DNA from: Lachnospiraceae bacterium
Lineage (GTDB): Bacteria > Bacillota > Clostridia > Lachnospirales > Lachnospiraceae
DNA length: 64,000 bases
Direction: 5' to 3'
NCBI GenBank assembly: GCA_900168235.1
Contig: FUZG01000007.1
Span: 62,001 to 126,000, forward strand
Shown here: one piece after another, positions 52,664 through 61,758 of the stretch
How the letters are laid out: each line of letters starts with the position of its first letter
Numbering within the stretch: position 1 is the first letter of the stretch
The notes under the pieces: generated by a model
The model's input: the letters and a program-made list of their open reading frames with translations, nothing else
Database searches by the model: none
What the model was told of the DNA's origin: nothing
Translations under genes and position numbers: made by a program

Positions 52664-53818
52664 ATGAGAAAAATCTGTGTATTTATCGGAGGAAGAGCAA
52701 ACTACAGCTCCATCAAGTCTGCCATGCAGGCTATCCAGAAGCATCCTGATCTTCAGCTTCAGGTAGTTCTTGGCGGCTCAGGTCTTGTAGATAAGTTCGG
52801 TAATCTGGAAAAGATCCTGGTAAACGATGGTTTTCCTATCGATGAAAAGGTTTACATGCAGGTAGAGGGTGACAAGCCTAATGCCATGGTTAAGACAGCC
52901 GGTCTCGGTATGCTTGGCCTTGCAGACGTTTTCGAGCGTTTAGAGCCTGATTTCGTTATCGTTATCGGTGACCGTTATGAGGTTATGGCTGCAACTATCG
53001 CAGCAGCATATATGAATATCCGTGTTGCTCATACAATGGGCGGTGAGGTAACAGGTACTATCGATGAGAGTATCCGTCATGCCATCACAAAGTTCGCTCA
53101 TGTTCACTTCCCTGCAAATAAAGAGGCAGGCGAGCGTATCGAGAAGCTCGGTGAGCGTAAAGAGGATGTTTATGTAGTAGGATGTCCCCGCGTAGATAAC
53201 GTAAAGAGGATACTTGACGCTGATTCATCCATGCCTATGGATATCTATGATACACAGGGCGGTGTAGGTCCGAAGTTCGACCTTTCAGAGCCTTTTATCC
53301 TTATCTCACAGCACCCTGTTACAACAGAGTATTCTGAAGCTAAGGAGCAGATTACAGAGACTCTTAAGGCTGCAATGAAGACAGGGCTTAATATCATCAT
53401 GCTCTGGCCTAACGCAGATGCAGGTTCTGAGGGTATCTCAAAGGGTATCAGAAGATATCGTGAAGCATATCCTGATGCAAAGATCCACGTATTTAAGAAC
53501 CTTCCGATCAGCGTTTACGTACGTCTCATGAAGAACACAGCATGTCTCGTAGGTAACTCATCCAGCGGTATCCGTGAGGGTGCGTTCATCGGAACACCTG
53601 TTGTAAACGTAGGAACAAGACAGAACGGCCGTGAGAGAGGACAGAACGTTATCGACTGTCCGGATGAAGAGAATGCAATCTATGAGGCTATCCAGAAGCA
53701 GATCGCTCACGGTGCATACGTATCAGAGCCGATCTACGGTGACGGACATGCAGGTGAGAGAATTGCTGATATCCTGAGCAAAGTAGAAGTTCCGATTCAG
53801 AAGAGGATAGTATACTAA
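52664..53818 (+). CDS. neuC: UDP-GlcNAc 2-epimerase, hydrolysing (NeuC/LegG-like)
   Basis: 384 residues from the ATG at 52664 with AGAAGGGA at 52651-52658; the frame extends to 52634 without support. Motifs: GGRANYSSIKSAMQAI near the start, FVIVIGDRYEVMAATIAAAYMN, HTMGGEVTGTIDESIRHAITKFAHVHFPANKEAGERI, ILISQHPVTTEY, and GNSSSGIREGAFIGTPVVNVGTRQNGRE. The GGE-x-T-x-IDE-x-IRH signature marks the hydrolysing group (UDP-GlcNAc to ManNAc in NeuC; a bacillosamine derivative in LegG). No LegB/LegC enzymes are in the window, favouring ManNAc. Codons are notably regular, rich in GTT, CGT and ATC, suggesting high expression. Confidence 0.92.
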   Translation: MRKICVFIGGRANYSSIKSAMQAIQKHPDLQLQVVLGGSGLVDKFGNLEKILVNDGFPIDEKVYMQVEGDKPNAMVKTAGLGMLGLADVFERLEPDFVIVIGDRYEVMAATIAAAYMNIRVAHTMGGEVTGTIDESIRHAITKFAHVHFPANKEAGERIEKLGERKEDVYVVGCPRVDNVKRILDADSSMPMDIYDTQGGVGPKFDLSEPFILISQHPVTTEYSEAKEQITETLKAAMKTGLNIIMLWPNADAGSEGISKGIRRYREAYPDAKIHVFKNLPISVYVRLMKNTACLVGNSSSGIREGAFIGTPVVNVGTRQNGRERGQNVIDCPDEENAIYEAIQKQIAHGAYVSEPIYGDGHAGERIADILSKVEVPIQKRIVY

Positions 53819-54522
53819 TGAACATACTTGCTATCGTTCCTGCGAGAGGCGGTTCTAAAGGCATCCCGGGGAAAAATATGGTGGATCTGAACGGAAAGCC
53901 CCTTATGCAGTATACTTTTGATGCTGCAAAGGGCAGCCGTATGATAAATAAGATCCTGCTTTCAACAGATGATGAGAGCTTTGCACAGTTCGGACGCAGT
54001 CAGGGCGTTGACGTAGAGATGCGCCCGGAAGAGCTTGCATCAGACACTGCACCCATGAAGGATGTTATAAATTATCATTTGGATAAGCTTGAGAAAGAAG
54101 GATATCATCCTGATATCTTCATACTTCTCCAGCCTACTTCACCTCTCCGCACATCAGAGCATATTGATGAAGCGCTGGGGCTCCTTACAGAGGATGAGAC
54201 TGCTGATGCTATAGTCAGCGTTGTCGACATCCCTCATCAGTATCTGCCCATGAAGATCATGGAAAAGGATGAAACAGGAGCGCTGAAGTTTTATCAGGAA
54301 GATGGCGAAAAGTACACCACAAGACAGGCACTTCCGCATCTCTATGCGCGAAACGGTGCTGCGATCTATGCGGTTTATACAGATATTTACAGAAAGACGG
54401 GAAGCCTTTACGGAACCCGCTGCCTGCCCTATGTGATGCAGGAAGAGGAATCAGTAGATATCGACACACGATTTGATCTCTTTCTTGCAGACTGTATCCT
54501 GAAGAGCAGAGATAAAATATGA
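53818..54522 (+). CDS. neuA: CMP-N-acylneuraminate cytidylyltransferase
   Basis: 234 residues, the size of single-domain NeuA. Starts by TAATG overlap with neuC. Motifs: LAIVPARGGSKGIPGKNMVDLNGKPLM, KILLSTDDESFA, ILLQPTSPLRTSEHIDEAL, NGAAIYAVY and EEESVDIDTRFDL. Activates the nonulosonic acid with CTP to the CMP-sugar donor. Together with the adjacent neuB and neuC it forms a complete minimal route from UDP-GlcNAc to a CMP-sialic-acid-type donor. It is separate from the cytidylyltransferase domain in the fusion at 15043. Confidence 0.94.
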   Translation: MNILAIVPARGGSKGIPGKNMVDLNGKPLMQYTFDAAKGSRMINKILLSTDDESFAQFGRSQGVDVEMRPEELASDTAPMKDVINYHLDKLEKEGYHPDIFILLQPTSPLRTSEHIDEALGLLTEDETADAIVSVVDIPHQYLPMKIMEKDETGALKFYQEDGEKYTTRQALPHLYARNGAAIYAVYTDIYRKTGSLYGTRCLPYVMQEEESVDIDTRFDLFLADCILKSRDKI

Positions 54523-54545
54523 TTGCTGTTCGGAGGCAAAGATAA

Positions 54546-55523
54546 ATGTCATATACAGAAGTAAATTTTGAACCCGATGAAGTGTTTCTCGTAACCGGAG
54601 CTGCCGGATTCATCGGTTCAAACCTTGTTGAGGCGCTGCTTAAAAAGGGTCAGAAGGTTCGTGCTCTTGATGACCTTTCTACCGGTAAGCAGGAAAATAT
54701 CGACCTTTTTAAGGATGACCCTAATTTCACTTTTATAAAGGGAGATATCAAAGACCTTGATACATGTATGAAAGCAACAGAAGGCGTTTCATACGTTCTT
54801 AATCAGGCGGCTTGGGGATCTGTACCCCGCAGTATTGAAATGCCTCTTTTCTACGAGGAGAATAATATCCGCGGAACACTGAACATGATGGAGGCATCCA
54901 GACAGAACGGAGTAAAGAAGTTTGTATATGCTTCAAGCTCATCTGTTTATGGTGATCATCCGGTTCTTCCGAAGAAAGAAGGACAGGAAGGAAATCTTCT
55001 TTCTCCTTATGCACTGACTAAGAGAGTTGATGAAGAATACGGAAAGCTTTATTATAAGCTTTATGGGCTGGATACTTACGGACTTCGTTATTTCAACGTA
55101 TTTGGAAGACGTCAGGATCCTAACGGTGCATATGCAGCCGTTATCCCGAAGTTTATAAAGCAGCTTCTTGACGGCGATGTACCGACTATCAATGGTGACG
55201 GAAAGCAGAGCCGTGACTTCACATATATCGAGAACGTTATCGAAGGAAATCTGAAAGCTTGCAAGGCATCACACGAGGCAGGCGGTGAAGCTTTTAATAT
55301 TGCGGCAGGCGGAAGAGAGTATCTTATCGATATTTATCATCGTCTTGCAGAAGCTCTTGGAAAGGGCGATGTTGAGCCTATCTTTGGACCGCCTCGTGCA
55401 GGTGATATCCGTCACAGCAATGCAGATATCAGTAAGGCAAGAGAGCTCCTGGGATATGATCCGGAGTACGATTTTGAGCGCGGTATAAAAGAAGCAATCG
55501 ACTGGTATAAAAATAATCTGTAA
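54546..55523 (+). CDS. tviC: UDP-N-acetylhexosamine(uronate) 4-epimerase, TviC/WbpP-like
   Basis: 325 residues, extended SDR. NAD motif FLVTGAAGFIGSNLVEALL, VLNQAAWGSVPRSIEMPLFYEENNIRGTLNM, ASSSSVYG (catalytic Ser), SPYALTKRVDE (Tyr-Lys), and RYFNVFGRRQDPNGAYAAVIPKF with GDGKQSRDFTYIENV. The Q-AA-x-GSVPRS segment is characteristic of TviC/WbpP C4-epimerases that act on UDP-GlcNAc or its uronate. It pairs with the dehydrogenase at 50250. AGGCAAAG upstream gives a usable ribosome site. Last gene of this operon before the cell-envelope block. Confidence 0.92.
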   Translation: MSYTEVNFEPDEVFLVTGAAGFIGSNLVEALLKKGQKVRALDDLSTGKQENIDLFKDDPNFTFIKGDIKDLDTCMKATEGVSYVLNQAAWGSVPRSIEMPLFYEENNIRGTLNMMEASRQNGVKKFVYASSSSVYGDHPVLPKKEGQEGNLLSPYALTKRVDEEYGKLYYKLYGLDTYGLRYFNVFGRRQDPNGAYAAVIPKFIKQLLDGDVPTINGDGKQSRDFTYIENVIEGNLKACKASHEAGGEAFNIAAGGREYLIDIYHRLAEALGKGDVEPIFGPPRAGDIRHSNADISKARELLGYDPEYDFERGIKEAIDWYKNNL

Positions 55524-55544
55524 GAAATATAAGGCAGGAACGAA

Positions 55545-57815
55545 TTGAGAAAAGTAATTTCTGAAAACAGGATCAGAATCGCAGGAATCGCGCTTTTTCT
55601 CGTCGTTGCTGCCTTTTGCATGTCTTCAGCAGGGCTGATCGGCGAGAAAGACGTTATCCTGATAAACGAAGTCTGCTCGTCAAATCTCTCTGTGATCGCT
55701 GATGAAAACGGAAAATATCCCGGTTGGATCGAGCTTTACAATCCGGGAGATCATGATATTTCTCTTGAAGGCTGGAGTATTTCGAACTCGGGGAAGAAGC
55801 TTAGAAAGTATGTGTTTCCTGATGTGACCATACCTGCAGACGGATATCTTGTGGTGTATGCGGACAAGACAGAGGTAAAGGAAAAGAATGATCCTGATGC
55901 TCCATTCAGCATAAAAGAGTACATCATGACCGGAAGAGGAAGTGTGGTCACGGAAGACGTGACTGAGATCCATCTTCCATTTTCTCTTTCGGGAGACGGA
56001 GAGAGGCTTTATTTATCGGGAAAGTCAAAAGAGATCGTTGATTCCGTAAAGGTCAGCTCGCTTGATTACAATACATCCTGGGGACGGATCTATGACGGCG
56101 TTGATCAATTTTCTGTACTGGATCCAACGCCGGGTTACAGCAACAATAAGGCTGAGAGCGTAACAGAGAAAAAACTTACGCCTCCAGTATTTTCTGCGAA
56201 AAGCGGATTTTATGATGAGCCCTTTGAACTGTCTCTTACAGCCATGGAAGGTAAGGAGATACGCTACACTACGGATGGCAGTGTTCCGACGGAAGACTCA
56301 GAGCTTTACAGCGGACCTATTTATATAAAGGACCGTTCGGATGAAGAAAACCTTTATGCCGGACGGACAGATACATCTGTTGATTTCCTGCCCTATGGAG
56401 AAGCCCAGTGGGATCTTCCTGATTCTCCGGTAGATAAGTGTACTGTTATCCGCGCGGCAGTATTTGATGACAGCGGAAACAGCAGTAAGACAGTTACGGT
56501 ATCGTATTTTGTCGGCTTCGATGAAAAGCACGATTATGACGGATGCGGGATAATATCACTTGTTACAGATCCGGATAACCTTTTTGACCATGAAAAGGGC
56601 ATATATGTAGTAGGAAAGACGGGAGAAGATTACTTTAAAGAGCAGGTGTCATTAAGCTCCGATGCAGTAAAATATCTGGAAGAAAATCCTGATACTCCGC
56701 TTGACGGTTCTGTAAGTATCTGCGGTATCACTCTTAATGACTGGACACCGTCAAACTACACTAACCGCGGACCTGAATGGGAAAGAGAAACAGAGGTCGC
56801 TGTTTTCAGTGCCGATACGCGAAAGCTCTTGATGGAGCAGACTGCGGGACTTCGCATAAAGGGAAACAGGACCAGAAACTATGCGCAGAAGAGCTTTAAC
56901 CTTTTTGCCAGAAAGATATACGGCAGAGACACATTTGCAGTACCTTTCCTTGATGGCGACAAGGGAGAAAGCAGTATAACGCTTTATACAGGTGCAAATG
57001 ATGAGCGTACAAAGACAAAGGACCGTATCGTATCAGAGCTTACGAACGAGCTGGATTTTGGAACAATAAAGTATGGTCCGCTTTATCATGTATTCCTCGA
57101 CGGAGAATACTGGGGCGTCTATGAAGCCGCAGAACGTCAGAATGCTGAGTACATCGAGAAGCATTATGGTGTAAAGAAAGATGACGTCGTGATGGTAAAG
57201 AACGGAATGATGTCAGAAGGCCTTGCAGAGGACGAAGAGCTCTATAATGACCTGAAGCACTATCTTTATACTTATGGCGATAAATTTGCGGATGACGAGG
57301 TCTACAGACGCTTTACAGAGATGGTTGATATTGACAGCATGATCGACTACTATGCCGCGAGGATCTACATAGAGTCAGGTGCTGACTGGCCTGCATCCAA
57401 CATCGCATTCTGGAGATCAAGGGAAGTTACGGGTTCACCATATGAAGACGGTAAATGGCGTTTTCTTATGTTTGACAACAACCTCAACATGCTGGGTTCA
57501 TCCGTCAGCAAAAATATGATCGAATTTGCATCGTCGGGAGGAGATATGTTTGCGTCATGCATGCAGAATGAAAGCTTCCGAAATGCTTTTGCGGAACGGA
57601 TGACATCGATCATGGGAACAGTGTATGATCCGTCGGAGACAGAGCGTGTCATTGAAGAAGTATCGGAAATGACTGCAAAAGCCGCAGTGAGCAGTGAGAA
57701 ACGCTGGTATGGTAAAAATGCGGATGAAACATATTTCGAGAGAAGAATGAAAGAGATTTCAGACTTTTTTATCGAGAGACCGAAGTGGATCAGCGAGTTT
57801 CTGGAAAAAATGTAA
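55545..57815 (+). CDS. CotH-kinase-family surface protein with lamin-tail domain
   Basis: 756 residues from a TTG start with GGCAGGA upstream. An N-terminal membrane anchor (about 10-27) is followed by a lamin-tail-like domain (LINEVCSSN, GWIELYNPGDHDISLEGWSIS), a chitobiase-like segment (IRYTTDGSVPTEDSELYSGPI), and a CotH domain from about 425 (LRIKGNRTRNYAQKSFNLFARKIYGR; HVFLDGEYWGVYEAAERQNAEYIEKHYG; FLMFDNNLNML). CotH proteins are protein kinase-like; in spore coats CotH phosphorylates partners. Here it is probably exposed outside the membrane and may modify a surface protein or glycan. It follows tviC by 21 bp. Confidence 0.88.
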   Translation: MRKVISENRIRIAGIALFLVVAAFCMSSAGLIGEKDVILINEVCSSNLSVIADENGKYPGWIELYNPGDHDISLEGWSISNSGKKLRKYVFPDVTIPADGYLVVYADKTEVKEKNDPDAPFSIKEYIMTGRGSVVTEDVTEIHLPFSLSGDGERLYLSGKSKEIVDSVKVSSLDYNTSWGRIYDGVDQFSVLDPTPGYSNNKAESVTEKKLTPPVFSAKSGFYDEPFELSLTAMEGKEIRYTTDGSVPTEDSELYSGPIYIKDRSDEENLYAGRTDTSVDFLPYGEAQWDLPDSPVDKCTVIRAAVFDDSGNSSKTVTVSYFVGFDEKHDYDGCGIISLVTDPDNLFDHEKGIYVVGKTGEDYFKEQVSLSSDAVKYLEENPDTPLDGSVSICGITLNDWTPSNYTNRGPEWERETEVAVFSADTRKLLMEQTAGLRIKGNRTRNYAQKSFNLFARKIYGRDTFAVPFLDGDKGESSITLYTGANDERTKTKDRIVSELTNELDFGTIKYGPLYHVFLDGEYWGVYEAAERQNAEYIEKHYGVKKDDVVMVKNGMMSEGLAEDEELYNDLKHYLYTYGDKFADDEVYRRFTEMVDIDSMIDYYAARIYIESGADWPASNIAFWRSREVTGSPYEDGKWRFLMFDNNLNMLGSSVSKNMIEFASSGGDMFASCMQNESFRNAFAERMTSIMGTVYDPSETERVIEEVSEMTAKAAVSSEKRWYGKNADETYFERRMKEISDFFIERPKWISEFLEKM

Positions 57816-57860
57816 CAGGTCATCAGGATGAAGACAGAAAAGAAGTAAAAGGATTAAAAA

Positions 57861-59672
57861 ATGAAAGTTGTTACGTTAAACGAAGAGCATAAAAAGATAA
57901 AGAACAGGATAATGTTTGTTGTGATACCGATACTGATCTTTTACTTATCACAGCTTCTGGTACGCAGGCATTCCCTGGAAATGTCATGGAAAATGCAGCT
58001 CGTAAACATTGTTTTGTTTGAGTTTATAGCATTTGCCCTGTTCTTTCTTCTTGGAACGGCGAGAAGGGCTCTTTACACGGAATCTGTCATTTTTTGGTTC
58101 TGCGCAGTCTTAAATTCATACATTTATAGTTTTAGAAATTCGTATATCATGCCGTGGGATGTGGCTTCTGCGGGAACGGCAATGAATGTTGCGGGTAATT
58201 ATGATTACACTCCCACAACCAGAATGGTCGTATTCACATTATTATTTTGTTTGCTTTGGGCAGGGATTTACTTCTGCGACCTTAAGGCAGGTAAAAAGAT
58301 CGGATTCAGAACAGCCGGTTTTGTTATAAGCGTCATACTGTTTTTGGGCCTTGGATTGTCCCTTCAGAAAAATTCAGTTGTTAAGCTTTTAGGTATATAT
58401 ACTATCCAGTTTGATTCCAGGGGCATGATCAAAGAGAACGGCATGCTCGCCAACTTTTTTTACGAATTTAAGTATTTAAAGATGGAAAAACCGGAAGGCT
58501 ATTCAAAGAAAGAGATACAGGACAAACTCGCAGAAGCAGAGAAAGAGCAGGATACTGTATCAGGAACAGAGTATCCTGATATCGTTGTCATTATGGATGA
58601 AGCGTTTTCAGATCCTGCGGTTGACGGCAAATTTACCACAAATGAAGACTATATGCCTTTCGTACATTCACTTCAGAATGGTGCGGAAAATACTATAACA
58701 GGTTATATGAATGTATCTGTTATAGGCGGAAATACACCGAATACGGAATTTGAGTTCCTTACAGGAAATACCATGGGATTCCTTCCGAAGGGAAGCATAC
58801 CCTTCCAGCAGTTCGTCCAGAGAAAAATGGAATCAATGCCATGGGAGCTGAAGGAACTTGGATACCAGACTATTGCCATGCATCCTTATAAATCAAACGG
58901 ATGGAACAGACCGGCAGCATATCCGAGACTCGGTTTTGACACTATTTATTTTCAGGAGCATTTTGAGGATCTGGAAGTTGAAAATATCAGAAAGTATATT
59001 TCGGATGAGAGCTTTTTTGATGAAATAATAGCGCAGGTTGATAAACTTGGTAAAAACGGTCCGGTATTTTCATTTAACGTTACTATGCAGAATCATTCCG
59101 GATATGATACGAAATATGATAATTTCCCGTTAGACATAACTGTTGACGGAACAGAGGGCTCAGAAGAAATATCAGCTGTCCGCGTAAACACATATCTGTC
59201 TCTCATGAAAAAGACAGATGAAGCTTTTGAAAAGCTCATCAATCATTACAAAGAATCCGACAGACCGGTAATAGTCGTTTTCTTTGGAGATCATCAGCCG
59301 GAATCACAGGTGCTCGATGAAATATGGCAGCAGAACGGCATCTACTGGGAGAATATCAGCGGTCAGGACAGATACAATTCATATAAAGTACCATTTGTTA
59401 TCTGGGCTAATTTTGATATCAGCGAGGACTCGGGAATCGATACCAGTGCAAACTATCTTGGAAACAAGGTGCTTAAAGAAGCGGGAATACCGCTGCCCGG
59501 CTATCGGAAAGAGATTGAGGGATTTGAAAAAAATTATCCTGTGATCTCTGCGATACAGGCAACGGACAGTGAAGGAAACACCTTTGAGATCGATGATAAG
59601 CTGGATGAAAAAAGTGTGCTCGAGTACCGTAAAATGCAGTATTTTATTATGTTTGACGACCGTAGGAATTGA
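57861..59672 (+). CDS. LTA-synthase-like alkaline phosphatase superfamily protein
   Basis: 603 residues. Five N-terminal membrane helices are followed from about 240 by an outside sulfatase/alkaline-phosphatase domain: PDIVVIMDEAFSDPAV (metal Glu), VIGGNTPNTEFEFLTGNT (nucleophile Thr), IAMHPYKSNGWNRPAAYPRLGFD, SFNVTMQNHSGYD and VVFFGDHQPES (metal Asp and His). This is the LtaS layout, and such enzymes move glycerol-phosphate or other phosphate-linked groups from membrane lipids. Substrate could be lipoteichoic acid or the polysaccharide made here. The promoter of the next gene overlaps its last codons. Confidence 0.92.
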   Translation: MKVVTLNEEHKKIKNRIMFVVIPILIFYLSQLLVRRHSLEMSWKMQLVNIVLFEFIAFALFFLLGTARRALYTESVIFWFCAVLNSYIYSFRNSYIMPWDVASAGTAMNVAGNYDYTPTTRMVVFTLLFCLLWAGIYFCDLKAGKKIGFRTAGFVISVILFLGLGLSLQKNSVVKLLGIYTIQFDSRGMIKENGMLANFFYEFKYLKMEKPEGYSKKEIQDKLAEAEKEQDTVSGTEYPDIVVIMDEAFSDPAVDGKFTTNEDYMPFVHSLQNGAENTITGYMNVSVIGGNTPNTEFEFLTGNTMGFLPKGSIPFQQFVQRKMESMPWELKELGYQTIAMHPYKSNGWNRPAAYPRLGFDTIYFQEHFEDLEVENIRKYISDESFFDEIIAQVDKLGKNGPVFSFNVTMQNHSGYDTKYDNFPLDITVDGTEGSEEISAVRVNTYLSLMKKTDEAFEKLINHYKESDRPVIVVFFGDHQPESQVLDEIWQQNGIYWENISGQDRYNSYKVPFVIWANFDISEDSGIDTSANYLGNKVLKEAGIPLPGYRKEIEGFEKNYPVISAIQATDSEGNTFEIDDKLDEKSVLEYRKMQYFIMFDDRRN

Positions 59673-59697
59673 CATATATTAAGTAAAGTGTTACTAT
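59669..59697 (+). promoter_or_regulatory. Strong sigma-A promoter for the NlpC/P60 gene
   Basis: Consensus TTGACA (59669-59674) and TACTAT (59692-59697), 17 bases apart. It overlaps the stop codon of the previous gene. Predicted start near 59704 gives a leader of about 130 bases before the ATG at 59833. Confidence 0.7.
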
Positions 59698-59762
59698 TTT
59701 TTTCGTAGTCTTAACAAAATTGTAATATATTAGTAGGTGTTAGGTTATTGTAGGGAGAGAGA

Positions 59763-59793
59763 CCGGCGTTTACGGAATGGAGAGCCGTGCCGG
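59763..59793 (+). promoter_or_regulatory. Two-step hairpin in the NlpC/P60 mRNA leader
   Basis: CCGGC (59763-59767) pairs with GCCGG (59789-59793) and, inside, ACGG (59772-59775) with CCGT (59785-59788) around a purine-rich loop AATGGAGAG. No U-run follows, so it is not a terminator. Firmicute NlpC/P60 genes often carry c-di-AMP riboswitches, but this leader does not show that family's conserved blocks. A protein-binding or stability hairpin is possible. Confidence 0.4.
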
Positions 59794-59832
59794 ACAATTC
59801 AGAGAAGTTAGACGTAAAGAGGATTCGATCAA

Positions 59833-61392
59833 ATGAAAAAAGTAGCAGTCAAGTTTGCAGCGGCATGCCTGGTGGGCGTCATGCTTGCAACAAGTTCGCC
59901 TTATTCTGCAGCGGCGAGTACGCTCAATTCTGAGCTTCCTGCAGCAGGGGCAGCGAGAGCACTGAGTGAGGGAAAATCAGTTACAGCTCTCAGAGCAGAG
60001 AAAATTCTTGCAACCGGAAAGGTTGATGCATCCGATGTTTCAGCTGTTACACTTGCAGCTGAGGAATCGGCGGAAAAAGAAAGTTCCGAATCAAAAACGG
60101 AAAAGAGCAGTAAGTCAGAGGAATCATCAGAAACACCGTCTGCAGGAGCAGGAAATTATGAAACTGAGACAGACGGAGACCTGACGACCAGCAGTACACA
60201 GGCAACAGCAGGTGATCCTGAGGAATCTGCTGATTCTGACAACAGCAAAAAAGAAGAAAAGTCAAAGTCAAAATCTAAGTCTTCTGTAAAGGCTGATGAG
60301 GCTGAAAGCATTTCAGCAGGTGCCGGAACAGAAGTAAAGACTGATGACGATGATGACGGAGACATGAATCTCGTTGATGCGGTTACAAAGGCTGAGAACG
60401 AAAAGGAAGAAGAGTACGAAGACCTCGTAGTTGCTCAGGTTGATAACTTTGTAAATGTCCGTACAGAAGCATCTGAGGATTCCGAAGTTGCAGGTAAGCT
60501 TTATGCTAATTCTGTAGGTGAGAACCTCGGTACAAAGGGTGACTGGATCAAGATCCGTTCCGGTAATACCGAAGGTTATGTTAAGAGTGAGTTTGTTGTT
60601 ACAGGTGATAAGGCAAAGGAACTTGCTAAGAAGGTAGGTACCAGAACAGCACGTGTTACAACAACAACACTTTATGTAAGACAGGATCATTCAACAGAGG
60701 CTGAAGTTCTTGGTATGGTTCCCATGGACGATCAGCTTACAGTTCTCGAGGAGACAGATGACGGTTGGGCAAAGGTTTCCATCGAGGAAGGTGAAGGATA
60801 CGTAAATACACAGTTCGTTCATCTCTTTACAGAGTATGTATATGCTGAGTCCAAGGCAGAAGAGGAAGCTCGTCTGGCTCGTGAGGAAGCAGAGAGAGAG
60901 GCCGCAAGAGAAGCTGCAAGAAAGGCAGCAGAGAAGGCTGCAAAGAACAGCTCCAAGGGTGGAAAGTCATCTTCAAAGGGTGGCGCATCAGGAAAGAGCA
61001 GTTCCGGTTCTTCAGGCGGTGTATCATATTCCGCAAGCGGAAGCGGTTCAGGTTCATCAGTTGCAAATTATGCACTCAAGTTTGTCGGAAATCCGTATGT
61101 TTACGGCGGAACATCCCTTACAAACGGTGCTGACTGCTCAGGTTTCGTTATGAGCGTTTACAGAAACTTTGGTATTTCACTGCCGCATAGCTCCGGTGCA
61201 GACAGAAGCGTTGGTTCTGCAGTATCCGGCGGTCTTGCAAATGCTCAGGCTGGTGATATCGTATGCTACTCAGGTCACGTTGCGATCTATATCGGTAATG
61301 GTCAGATCGTACATGCTTCTACAGCAAAGACCGGTATCAAGGTTTCAAATGCAAACTACAGAACTCCGGTAGCAGTAAGACGAGTATTCTAA
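59833..61392 (+). CDS. Secreted NlpC/P60 endopeptidase with two SH3b domains
   Basis: 519 residues. Signal peptide 1-28 (ending YSAAAS); an acidic Ser/Glu/Lys-rich low-complexity region (75-195); SH3b domains at about 199-258 and 272-332 (FVNVRTEASEDSEVAGKL; LYVRQDHSTEAEVLG); an Ala/Glu/Arg coiled region (338-372); a Ser/Gly linker; and the NlpC/P60 domain 410-519 with Cys435 (ADCSGF), His482 (GHVAIYIG) and His494 (IVHAST). Cleaves peptidoglycan stem peptides (gamma-D-Glu-diaminopimelate type in known relatives) outside the cell. Monocistronic: own promoter and a clear terminator. AGAGG upstream of the ATG is the likely ribosome site. Confidence 0.95.
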   Translation: MKKVAVKFAAACLVGVMLATSSPYSAAASTLNSELPAAGAARALSEGKSVTALRAEKILATGKVDASDVSAVTLAAEESAEKESSESKTEKSSKSEESSETPSAGAGNYETETDGDLTTSSTQATAGDPEESADSDNSKKEEKSKSKSKSSVKADEAESISAGAGTEVKTDDDDDGDMNLVDAVTKAENEKEEEYEDLVVAQVDNFVNVRTEASEDSEVAGKLYANSVGENLGTKGDWIKIRSGNTEGYVKSEFVVTGDKAKELAKKVGTRTARVTTTTLYVRQDHSTEAEVLGMVPMDDQLTVLEETDDGWAKVSIEEGEGYVNTQFVHLFTEYVYAESKAEEEARLAREEAEREAAREAARKAAEKAAKNSSKGGKSSSKGGASGKSSSGSSGGVSYSASGSGSGSSVANYALKFVGNPYVYGGTSLTNGADCSGFVMSVYRNFGISLPHSSGADRSVGSAVSGGLANAQAGDIVCYSGHVAIYIGNGQIVHASTAKTGIKVSNANYRTPVAVRRVF

Positions 61393-61410
61393 AATTTATA
61401 ATGATAGCAG

Positions 61411-61444
61411 AAAAGCTGTCCTTCGTATGAAGGGCAGCTTTTTT
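61411..61444 (+). terminator. Rho-independent terminator after NlpC/P60
   Basis: Stem AAAAGCTGTCCTTC / GAAGGGCAGCTT around GTAT (61411-61440), one G-T pair, followed by a run of T (to 61444). It ends the NlpC/P60 transcript 19 bases after the stop. Confidence 0.88.
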
Positions 61445-61675
61445 ATGTGGAATACCGGCCTGGGTTTTCTCAAGGCTGGTGTGGCTTACTGTATGCGGAA
61501 TGGTGGATAAGTGACTTTCAATATGCATGCAGTATACAATAACGACTGAATGATATGCATCTGCGACAAAAATGACAGACAGGGATTTTGGTGAACAATG
61601 AATACATGTACCAAACAAGAATAAAAGTGCACAAAATAGTACAATCTTCATACATCGTTTGCATTAAAAGAATAG

Positions 61676-61758
61676 TTATCAACAAAATTTATCCACAAAC
61701 ACACATTAAAAACCATGCATAAATGCACTTATACACCAAGTTATACACTTTATCCACA
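61676..61758 (+). promoter_or_regulatory. Cluster of DnaA-box sequences
   Basis: Two perfect DnaA boxes TTATCCACA (61689-61697, 61750-61758) and three near-matches, TTATCAACA (61676-61684), TTATACACC (61729-61737) and TTATACACT (61741-61749), all in one orientation within 83 bases of AT-rich DNA. This could bind DnaA. No dnaA, dnaN or plasmid rep gene is in the window. Confidence 0.55.

Noticed and set aside
59704-59832. c-di-AMP (ydaO) riboswitch upstream of NlpC/P60
   Set aside because: The leader is too short for that fold and I could not find the conserved sequence blocks.
60836-61153. 105-codon alternate frame within the NlpC/P60 gene
   Set aside because: Arises from the Ala/Glu/Arg and Ser/Gly low-complexity linker read out of frame; no start context.
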